From the IMG/VR virus record IMGVR_UViG_3300042894_002899, positions 1-64,000 of that record: a stretch of DNA of 64,000 nt; one strand, written 5' to 3'. This document shows positions 10,801 to 18,106 of the stretch, in pieces (positions within the stretch are counted from its first letter, which is position 1; each line of letters begins with the position of its first letter). The notes under the pieces are model-generated. The model saw only the letters and a list, made by a program, of their open reading frames with translations. It was not told the DNA's origin and did not search any database. The stretch is from a virus. The position numbers and the translations under genes are program-made.

Positions 10801-13406
10801 CAACGAATCCGACTCAAAATCTTCCGGCAAACATTGTCCTTAGTTTACCTGAGGTTAGCCAACTACCAGTACAAGGTAATCCTAACGTAGAACAGAGTTA
10901 TTTACAATATGCGACAGACGTGGAATACTTCCAACTCATAACAGGATTAACTGTAAATGACTTTATAGGTATTGATCAATTAAATACTGGTTTATTCCCT
11001 AACAATTATTTGAGACATAGTGTGTCCATTGCAACTCCAGACTGTCCTGTAGGGTCTAATAATTTTAGTTCGTGGACAATTAATAATGTTATAACCTTAA
11101 TGGGTGGATGGGAAGGTTATGAAGTTTGTATCTTCGTAAGAGGTGTCGACCCATTCACACCAAAACAAACTATAAAATATGATTTATCTAAGGTATTTGG
11201 TTTCACATCGTTAAATGGTTCGGTACAGATAGAAGGTTCTTATTATTTGAATAGACCAATACAAGGATATTCATCGTTTGCTTCAGGAAATAAACCTGTT
11301 AGTCACGTCAGTTCGACTAACAACACGTCAAACTTATATTTCCCTTCATTTGCATTTACACCTGATGTTACTAAATTTACTGCGTTCACATCTAACTTAC
11401 CTTATTTCTATTTGTGTACCGACGATACTAACGTTTCGGGTATTGGGTCATATACTCCTGTTAATACAGGTTGGCAGACTACATCAAGTTTGACTACAGG
11501 AGGTAATTTATATCAATTACTGGCAAGTTCTAACTTCACAATACCGAGACAACAATCTGCACCGACACAATATGTTGGTGGTGGATCATTCTTGGCGTGG
11601 AATCTAAATATACCATTTAACTATACTTTATACACAAACTCAGGTGGTGGTTGTGATCAAGATTGTCAAAAAGATCAATATTACTCAACTCAAAATGGTT
11701 GGTTTAATAACACAAATGTTGGTGGTAACATTTCAGTTCTTTATTCACCTGCTTATTATCGATATGGTTTAACACCTGTGACCTTCCAATCTACTAATAT
11801 AGTAATGAGGAGTGATAGGTTACCTACATCAACTAAAGTGGAAAACGGACTTCAAAATAGAACGGGATATGCATTACACCAAAATAATAACTTTACGGTT
11901 TACAATGCGAGTGGTATTGCTTCTGAACCTACAATTTCTGCCGGGTTAGATTTACCAAGTGGTGAACAACAAGATGAGGATGCATTTGTATCAGGTCTTA
12001 CCGATACGTTAACTTGTGAAGGTATGGTCCCATTAGAATGTTATAGTGGTTCAGGAAGTAATGTTGGTGTTATACCGTCTAGTCAATGCTCCATTCCCGC
12101 TAACCGAATGGTTAATGGTTGTTATTGTTTGTTAAATAAAACTTATTTGGCTGAATATCCTGAAGACGCTAGATTGTTCTTAGAATGGAAAACAAGATTT
12201 ACCATGAACTTTGCTGCTTGTAGAGGTATTTTTGCTCAAGTCTTCCAAAACAATTGGATTAACGGAGTACTATATATGTTCAACTTTAACAAGAGAACAA
12301 CCTTCAGTTCGATCGGTAATCCTAATTATAATTATTGTGAACAAGTTATTGTGTTTAATGACCTAAATAATAGTTTTTATTATAGATCATCACCATGGAG
12401 TGGTACTAAATTTATAGGTAAAAATTCACCTTCATTTAACTCCTCAAACCCTTTCGCCGACTTCCCTGGTTTCGGATACAATAAAAAACAAATCCAATTT
12501 CCAACGACGGTGGTTGATTTAGGTCCGAGAGATGCGTTTATTAATGAGATTTGTTGTGGTGGAATAGATGGGTTTGGTGCGTATTTTGCTGACCAAATGA
12601 AAGCAACATCATACCAAGATAACTCAGACATTATTCAGTTAGGGTTTTTATCTAGAATTTTAAATGATGGTGTTAGACAAAGAATGATACCTCTTAAGGT
12701 TGGTGACGACTCAAGTGAAGGACAAGGAGTAATCCAATTCTTCAATAGTACAAGAGGTGGTTATAGAATTGATGGTGATTGGGCTCAAATGTTATCAATA
12801 AATTCTGAGTGGAAGGTATTACCATTTATTACTGAAAACGTACCAAGTAACAACTATATATTCTTTGGTGATAATGGTGCTACAGGTAATCAAATTAAAC
12901 CTGTAATGGGATTATTTTTCCAAACACCAACACCTAATCTAAATTATAGAAAAATCGAATCTCCGGGAATCCAAACGTATAGTACATCACCACTTATTGA
13001 GGAAAAATTTGGTTATTCTAAGTCACAAGTTGTACCTCACTACAAATGGTCTTTAAAGACAAGTAACCCTACCTCTAATATATTTGGAACTGAAGATAAC
13101 AACTGGGTTACTGATAATGTTTATAACGGAGGGTTTTTTAGTGACAAGTATCAAGAATTAGATTTTACTAATTTAAATGAGAAATATATAACTCAAAGTA
13201 CAAGATTAGGTTATATCTCTAATTACGTTAACGGAATACCAACACCACAACCCTCAATTAATACAATTATACAAGGACAACCAGTTGGTACTAATCAACA
13301 AGCAATCGTTGTCGGTGCTCCTTACCACTTCTATTTTGGATTGAATAATGGTAAGACCGCAGTAGATAGATTCTATAAACTTTATGTATCAACCGCTGAA
13401 TTGTAA
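7827..13406 (+). CDS. Giant baseplate/tail protein with internal hydrophobic segments (gp7 position)
   Basis: This 1859-residue protein occupies the position of the T4 wedge gene 7 but is nearly twice as long, and I cannot show homology. Near the N-terminus it has two beta-rich, transthyretin-like stretches (GRVFVNNGFGLPNAKVSVFI at about 52-71, and SGDFMIFGVPTGTQTIVMDV at about 150-170), as in carboxypeptidase regulatory-like domains. Residues about 571-711 hold several long hydrophobic helices, followed at once by a Cys cluster (CTSCDCDCG). The remainder is Asn-, Thr- and Tyr-rich beta-structure typical of virion proteins. It ends in a TAATG overlap with the next gene. A baseplate protein that inserts into membrane during injection is one reading; a membrane-anchored assembly form is another. 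Confidence 0.8.
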   Translation: MPKSYRIRTEVGVDKYINVNLEQDWESLEVLSLKILANDLYTRMCADYGVVVGRVFVNNGFGLPNAKVSVFIPLDDADEVDPVISELYPYRTITDTNEEGYRYNLLPKLPSYRGHQSTGTFPNVGDVLMDESYIEVYDKYYRFTVTTNESGDFMIFGVPTGTQTIVMDVDLSDIGCFSLAPQDLIQQGLATETQVNGSTFKTSTNLRELPQIKNLVFDVDVAPFWGDQDLCQVGITRVDFDLTKQANINIQPTSIFMGSIISTTNDDALKVGCKPKNNTGNLCELVSGPGEIQAIRHTINSDENGLPILEVYQVEQEGKVIDPDGTYVLNVPMNLDYVFTNEFGEQVLSDDPSKGIPTKGKYRFKFKWQNEEGLQNSFQRANFLVPNIKEYGWSNSANDPFDQATQSYTYQISAGAISGVTQIQSFGFDAGISLDNAINSSSYEVYLNGVEYTGSLNSIPFNIGDTIQIVGTPINPNVTQDFSFTVYPETLFNLLKSYAFSLDWDDYVNPQEAIDCEDTFYEFKYNKVYTTAMFLDRYKNGIGRAKHLGIKEIDNRSCKSTVNTFPVNDIIRNFDPIFFVFNILINILTFPILVLLFVAHFISFIWPILKYVLIVLSIYLTYDAAVALFNAIQSGIQLISAGAGVFQVGLGVTVNVGFILEGIRLIFAGIFLIAAATFKLILAAAFLAFAVVAAIKVKGFPRIALPMIAYPDCTSCDCDCGNAEQDDNFDINSVNDELEAAAQTGGSSFYDTTLVPSLSIIAPVNSAGSYEIEHPNLVGPNDDPTQDEYQCGGIGPYKNLANLIGDEDISQNLAVQASLDLARVISGYDVLSSTNPNRLYVNEQYLLHAPQPFLWSADKQLFPTYDLVADARYFAYPLSKTFPQQLNDFNTRDKYFNFGGAVNQIKTTVNPSLGSEFFLDQVVVILMSAGATSQIGVGNVCSFQNPNYLDTQSSNRLLNLTGATLNQFGTNSITGTTLIGNSVPSQISYANPTNPTQNLPANIVLSLPEVSQLPVQGNPNVEQSYLQYATDVEYFQLITGLTVNDFIGIDQLNTGLFPNNYLRHSVSIATPDCPVGSNNFSSWTINNVITLMGGWEGYEVCIFVRGVDPFTPKQTIKYDLSKVFGFTSLNGSVQIEGSYYLNRPIQGYSSFASGNKPVSHVSSTNNTSNLYFPSFAFTPDVTKFTAFTSNLPYFYLCTDDTNVSGIGSYTPVNTGWQTTSSLTTGGNLYQLLASSNFTIPRQQSAPTQYVGGGSFLAWNLNIPFNYTLYTNSGGGCDQDCQKDQYYSTQNGWFNNTNVGGNISVLYSPAYYRYGLTPVTFQSTNIVMRSDRLPTSTKVENGLQNRTGYALHQNNNFTVYNASGIASEPTISAGLDLPSGEQQDEDAFVSGLTDTLTCEGMVPLECYSGSGSNVGVIPSSQCSIPANRMVNGCYCLLNKTYLAEYPEDARLFLEWKTRFTMNFAACRGIFAQVFQNNWINGVLYMFNFNKRTTFSSIGNPNYNYCEQVIVFNDLNNSFYYRSSPWSGTKFIGKNSPSFNSSNPFADFPGFGYNKKQIQFPTTVVDLGPRDAFINEICCGGIDGFGAYFADQMKATSYQDNSDIIQLGFLSRILNDGVRQRMIPLKVGDDSSEGQGVIQFFNSTRGGYRIDGDWAQMLSINSEWKVLPFITENVPSNNYIFFGDNGATGNQIKPVMGLFFQTPTPNLNYRKIESPGIQTYSTSPLIEEKFGYSKSQVVPHYKWSLKTSNPTSNIFGTEDNNWVTDNVYNGGFFSDKYQELDFTNLNEKYITQSTRLGYISNYVNGIPTPQPSINTIIQGQPVGTNQQAIVVGAPYHFYFGLNNGKTAVDRFYKLYVSTAEL

Positions 13407-15205
13407 TGACCGTAGACCCAACAGAAAGAATAATATTATCTACACAGAGGTATAAGTCAGCACCAAGAACTGATCAATTTATAAATGTACCTTTAGCTCA
13501 AACTTCTAAAGATTTAGTTGAATACGATAGAAGTGTTGATTTGAATTTGGTAAATGTTTTTGAGGAAGAAAGACAATTATCTAGTATTTTCAGACCAGTT
13601 ACTAAGTTTACAATTTTATTTGAAAATGGAATTTCTGGATCAACAACTTATGTCCCATACAGAGACAATCTGTACTACACAAATGCTGTCGGGAACGCTC
13701 AAGACTATTATTATCAAGGTAATCAACCATCAGTTCCACCATTACCCACTAATCAAAATGTGCCGTGGGACGGTTTACCACAATACCCTGAGTTTGATTT
13801 TATAAGAACTGATAATAGTGTCATTGGTTACACACAACCACCCAATAATCACCTTACATTTAAGAATGTTAGTGCAACAACATACAATTGGTCTCATCAT
13901 ATAAGTTATCCATATGCTAATGACTTTACAAAAACATTATTCACGGTTGAACCCGATTCACCTATAACATGGTCTTGGGTTGTGTCGAATGGAATACCTT
14001 ATTATGTGGTTGCAGGGGCTAACCTACAAAGAAACAACATTGTTTTTAAATCCCCGATGAAACACGGATTATCGGTTGGTGAATATGTTTATTTATCTGT
14101 AAATTATAATGGTAATAGCATGTTCCAAGTAACGTCTTTAGGTGACGGAGCTTCAGGATCTGACGAATATATTTTTAATATTAGAAATGTCGGATATACA
14201 GGAACCACTTTCCAAACCAACACCCAAGGAACGTTTAGAAGAGTGGTAAACGCTGCAAATTCAGCAGATACTATAAGTCAGTACTATATCCGTAAACACA
14301 GAATAATAACTAACCCTGATTGTGCAGTTTTGGTAAACGCGGGTTTTGAAAGAAATATTTATGGTGATAAAAAGAAATGTGAAATTAAAGTTTTAACACC
14401 AAATCAAAAACAAAGAACGTCAATTAAAGAAGGTAGTAGATCTTATACTTTATCGTTTAATTGTGATATCGATATAAATGGTTTAAGAGACAATCAAAAT
14501 AGACCACTTACACAACTTTTCTTCACGACAATTTGGAGAGGTTATTTTGGTTGGACAAGAAACATGAAACAAGGATGGGAATTCAACACATTTTTACAAG
14601 ATAATAAACCTCAAACTTGGTGGGATCAAAATAACCCCAATTCAAATACAAATATCCCACAGGGGCAATATACTTCTTTAGTAGGTTCAGGACCTTTCTT
14701 TTATAACCAACTTTTACAATCAGGTGATACTATTGACGGAGATTTTTGTGAGTGGAATAGCTTTAATCAACTTGAGAGAGTTATATCAACATACCAACAC
14801 AAGATTAAATTCAATCAAAATTGGTTCGGGATTTTTAATAATGGTTTAAATAGTACTAATCAAATTGGATACTTCTACCAACCACATAACCCAGTACAGA
14901 TTGGTGCGTTTTCTGACTACATAGAAGAGGGTAGCTCAACTACTGTTGTGGGTATACCGCCATATGCATATTACTCAACAACTAACGCTTTGTTTAGATG
15001 GAGAGATCTATATCCGTATGGGTTTGTGGATACTGATGGTATTGGGGTCGATTTTCCATTTATGAATGGTGCTCACTATCCATATATTAATACGATTTTT
15101 AGAATTACACCTGAAAATTATAACATACCAAGTGATTACGCTCAAGGTAAAGTTCCACAGAACATAAACACAATTGAGGATCCATTAGTAGATGAATGCG
15201 AATAA
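13406..15205 (+). CDS. Putative baseplate/tail structural protein
   Basis: This 599-residue protein is not recognised by family. It starts on the ATG that overlaps the stop of the giant gene (TAATG), which implies translational coupling. It has no membrane segment or signal peptide. The composition is rich in Asn, Tyr, Thr and aromatic residues. The middle part (about 290-400: DCAVLVNAGFERNIYGDKKK and a following TIWRGYFGWTRNMKQGWEF) looks like a compact conserved core. By gene order it stands where gp8 stands in T4, but the length differs and no homology is claimed. It overlaps the next gene by 14 nt, so a structural role in the same subassembly is likely. Confidence 0.7.
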   Translation: MTVDPTERIILSTQRYKSAPRTDQFINVPLAQTSKDLVEYDRSVDLNLVNVFEEERQLSSIFRPVTKFTILFENGISGSTTYVPYRDNLYYTNAVGNAQDYYYQGNQPSVPPLPTNQNVPWDGLPQYPEFDFIRTDNSVIGYTQPPNNHLTFKNVSATTYNWSHHISYPYANDFTKTLFTVEPDSPITWSWVVSNGIPYYVVAGANLQRNNIVFKSPMKHGLSVGEYVYLSVNYNGNSMFQVTSLGDGASGSDEYIFNIRNVGYTGTTFQTNTQGTFRRVVNAANSADTISQYYIRKHRIITNPDCAVLVNAGFERNIYGDKKKCEIKVLTPNQKQRTSIKEGSRSYTLSFNCDIDINGLRDNQNRPLTQLFFTTIWRGYFGWTRNMKQGWEFNTFLQDNKPQTWWDQNNPNSNTNIPQGQYTSLVGSGPFFYNQLLQSGDTIDGDFCEWNSFNQLERVISTYQHKIKFNQNWFGIFNNGLNSTNQIGYFYQPHNPVQIGAFSDYIEEGSSTTVVGIPPYAYYSTTNALFRWRDLYPYGFVDTDGIGVDFPFMNGAHYPYINTIFRITPENYNIPSDYAQGKVPQNINTIEDPLVDECE

Positions 15206-15995
15206 AGTTAAAATATTAAAAACCGATTTAGATCAGTCTATTAATATCCCAATTAATATGCAATGGGATTTTACTGGTAGAGATGAGGCGATAAGTGAAT
15301 ACGAAACAAGTATATTACAACAAGTAATTGGTGTCGCGACAGATTTTGAAATTGCGAGGTTTGCTCACAACGTATTCCCCAATTTTGATTCTGCGATTGA
15401 TTATGAGTTTTATTTTTATGATTATACCCAACCTATCACAGCAACTACTATCGGGTCATGGGATGTTTCATATTTAGATCTTGGGTTCAGTGCGGAACAA
15501 GTATATTACTATAGTAAACCATTCACAAAGTCATTCTTTAAGTTAGACCTTTTCGATAGTGATAATGAAAAGACACAACAATTGTACCTATCACTTATTT
15601 TACCGGTACAACAAGGTAGAACTGAAACGGTGATATTATCACCTTTAATTGGTCCGATCGAAATTAAAAAACCTAAGATGGTTTTGGATTATATTGGGGA
15701 TAAAGAAGGATTCTTCATTTATTGGTTAAGAAGTAGAGAGATTATAAATGTTGATACTTTCTATATGACTGCAAGTTTCTTTGATGCCAGAACAGGAGTC
15801 TTCAAAAGAATGACTAATACCAAACAAGATTTGATTATACCTGACAAATTTACTTTTGATAACTCTACATATTTCTATTATAGAGTAGATTTGGATTATA
15901 ACCAAAAAACATACGAAGTGTTTTCAACCCAAACCAACCTAAGAGTTGGTGATTCAACAACACCGATAAAATGGTATGAATATGTTAACCCATAA
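15192..15995 (+). CDS. Putative tail/baseplate protein
   Basis: This 267-residue protein has no family I can name. Residues about 1-110 (VKILKTDLDQSINIPINMQW and following) and 150-267 look like beta-sandwich modules, the second with alternating hydrophobic strands similar to fibronectin-like or adaptor domains. It overlaps the previous gene by 14 nt and the next by 1 nt, so it belongs to the same tightly coupled virion cluster. A small connector between baseplate and fibres is the simplest inference. Confidence 0.65.
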   Translation: MNANKVKILKTDLDQSINIPINMQWDFTGRDEAISEYETSILQQVIGVATDFEIARFAHNVFPNFDSAIDYEFYFYDYTQPITATTIGSWDVSYLDLGFSAEQVYYYSKPFTKSFFKLDLFDSDNEKTQQLYLSLILPVQQGRTETVILSPLIGPIEIKKPKMVLDYIGDKEGFFIYWLRSREIINVDTFYMTASFFDARTGVFKRMTNTKQDLIIPDKFTFDNSTYFYYRVDLDYNQKTYEVFSTQTNLRVGDSTTPIKWYEYVNP

Positions 15996-17170
15996 TGGAA
16001 TTGCAAGAATATAAGTTTATTATTTCACCCGAGAACATCAAAAGTGATCTTGTATTTGTTTCATATACGGGGGATACAGATATTACAACAATTATCGATC
16101 CTTGTTGTTTAACCGCGACAACGATTAGTGCGACAACCACAGGTACCACGGGTGTTTATTTACCTATGGATTATCTTTTATCTGGTAATACAGGTGGAAC
16201 ATCATTTTTAACGGGACTTTCCGTTAACATCATGTTTACTGAATCTGCGGTTGATTTTGGGTATTATACACCAACAGATGGTTTGATAATTCAGGCGGAC
16301 GTATTGAATAATTTTATTGTAACGGCTAACACTCTAAACCCATATACGTTTACATTTTATAATACCTCCGATTTGGAGTTTATAAAGTTCTTACAATTAT
16401 CAAAATATAGTTTAGATTGGGGTGATGGATCGCCAATACAGCCTATTTTGGGTATAACACCTTTATCACACACTTACCCAACCGCACCGAATACATATAC
16501 AATTACTTTAACCGCAAGTTCACCTTGGGGTATCTCTAAGGTTGAGAAAACGGTGATCACACCATATACAAACGTTGTTATAACCAACCCTCAAGGTAGT
16601 ATTACTTTCTATCCTGCAGGTGGTACTTGGACTGGCACACCGATCAGTTATGATTATATTTTTACGGGAGATTCAAACACAGATATCAACGATTATTATT
16701 CATACAATTACACTTCAGTACCATTCGTAGTCACAGGTTTCACTGAATCAACATTAAATGATTTGGCACAATATGGACCAAAAATAAATTTAGCGGGTGG
16801 TAAATATAAATTGGGTGTTCAGGTTACAGGTACAACAGGAGAGATCGGAACATATTGGGGTGTTGATCCTACAGGTCTTTATTCGGCGTACACTATTAAT
16901 GGTGTAAACTATTTTGATTACGAAGATTATACAATTTATATAACCGAATCTTATGGTTTAGTACCAGGTGATTTAGTTTTAAGTGCGTTAACCAAAAACG
17001 AAGCCCTGTTAAATGTTATTGATGAACCTGAAATAATCACAAATGTATTTGTTGAACGAGGTAAATATACTGCGTTAGAAAATGTGATGAGGTTAGGGGA
17101 AGTTGATAATGTGGGTGATTTAGAAAAATACGGATACAAATATTTTAATGTTGAAAAAGTATCCACTTAA
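15995..17170 (+). CDS. Virion protein with PKD-like domain
   Basis: This 391-residue protein carries one PKD-type immunoglobulin-like domain at about residues 135-195: LDWGDGSPIQPI, then LSHTYPTAPNTYTITLTAS, where WGDG and the HTY/YTITL strand pair are the hallmark. PKD domains occur in surface adhesins and bind or space other domains. The N-terminal segment is Thr-rich with a CC pair (about 37-38). No signal peptide is seen. The gene overlaps the previous one by 1 nt, and its stop is followed at once by a TATTTAT motif. A fibre or fibre-attachment role is likely from domain type and position. Confidence 0.75.
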   Translation: MELQEYKFIISPENIKSDLVFVSYTGDTDITTIIDPCCLTATTISATTTGTTGVYLPMDYLLSGNTGGTSFLTGLSVNIMFTESAVDFGYYTPTDGLIIQADVLNNFIVTANTLNPYTFTFYNTSDLEFIKFLQLSKYSLDWGDGSPIQPILGITPLSHTYPTAPNTYTITLTASSPWGISKVEKTVITPYTNVVITNPQGSITFYPAGGTWTGTPISYDYIFTGDSNTDINDYYSYNYTSVPFVVTGFTESTLNDLAQYGPKINLAGGKYKLGVQVTGTTGEIGTYWGVDPTGLYSAYTINGVNYFDYEDYTIYITESYGLVPGDLVLSALTKNEALLNVIDEPEIITNVFVERGKYTALENVMRLGEVDNVGDLEKYGYKYFNVEKVST

Positions 17171-17171
17171 C

Positions 17172-17178
17172 TATTTAT
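17172..17178 (+). promoter_or_regulatory. TATTTAT motif
   Basis: TATTTAT lies 22 nt before the ATG at 17201. The spacer holds AAAAAAGGAAAAAAG, one of the few purine-rich stretches that might serve as a ribosome binding site. Confidence 0.4.
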
Positions 17179-17200
17179 AAAAAAGGAAAAAAGATTAAAA

Positions 17201-18106
17201 ATGGCAACAGGTAATTACGGAACTATAAGACCATCAGATGTTAGTCCTGAAGACGTTGAAATCGTTATGGTTTATACTGAATCAAGAGACGATACTCAAA
17301 ACTTCACATTAACAACCCTGAATGCTCAAGATGTGTTGAGACCATACTTCAATAATGCAGAGACAGGAGGAAGTAATGTCGAGATATTAGGTGGTTTATA
17401 CAACCTAAAACTTCCTGCGGACCAATTCAATAGATTAGGTATATATACGTTAATGATTAGACCAGCACAAATCAGAACAACAATTACTGATTGTGGTGTG
17501 TTATCAGCATTACCCAATGTGAAAGGTCTTGTGATAGACCTTAATAATGTACCTGTTGAATATCGAAACAAATTCGTTAATCAAGGTTTAGTTGGTTTTA
17601 GAGTTGAGTATTTAAATCCTGATGGGACAAAAATACCTAATTTCTTTAGAATCATTACCTCATCGTTCTATTGTGAACCTGTGGTGCAAAACCTTACAAA
17701 CACAATCCAAAAATCTATTAGATATGCTTATGTTGAAGGTGCGACTAATTTATTATTCTGTACTTTATCACCTTCGTCATCACCAACAAACAAACCAAGT
17801 GCAACACCATTTATAGGTCAACCAAATCAAAGTATTATTATCTCAAATACGTACTTTAATCCTATAAGTACTGAAATTGAGATCGTAGATCAAGACATCT
17901 CAACACTTGCGATTGCTCTTTACGGTAATCAAACTAAATCTATCGAAGACGGTATTTACACTATTTACGATTCTGACAATAATATCTACAAACAATACAA
18001 CTTGTATGAAATTAAAGACCAGTTCAATACACTTCTTTATGAAGTTAGACAAGATCGTGGTGATAACATCGACTTTTCTAAAGCATTTAACAATATTACA
18101 GCTTAA
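17201..18106 (+). CDS. Virion structural protein, unknown
   Basis: This 301-residue protein is of unknown family. The first 150 residues look like a folded beta-rich domain (VEIVMVYTESRDDTQNFTLT, then LPADQFNRLGIYTLMIRPAQ). A Ser/Pro/Thr-rich linker follows at about 190-205. A C-terminal part (about 225-300: STLAIALYGNQTKSIEDGIY) then includes a short helix-rich end (DQFNTLLYEVRQDR). It overlaps the next gene by 1 nt (TAATG). It is likely a baseplate or fibre adaptor since it sits directly before the tail protein I-like gene. Confidence 0.65.
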   Translation: MATGNYGTIRPSDVSPEDVEIVMVYTESRDDTQNFTLTTLNAQDVLRPYFNNAETGGSNVEILGGLYNLKLPADQFNRLGIYTLMIRPAQIRTTITDCGVLSALPNVKGLVIDLNNVPVEYRNKFVNQGLVGFRVEYLNPDGTKIPNFFRIITSSFYCEPVVQNLTNTIQKSIRYAYVEGATNLLFCTLSPSSSPTNKPSATPFIGQPNQSIIISNTYFNPISTEIEIVDQDISTLAIALYGNQTKSIEDGIYTIYDSDNNIYKQYNLYEIKDQFNTLLYEVRQDRGDNIDFSKAFNNITA

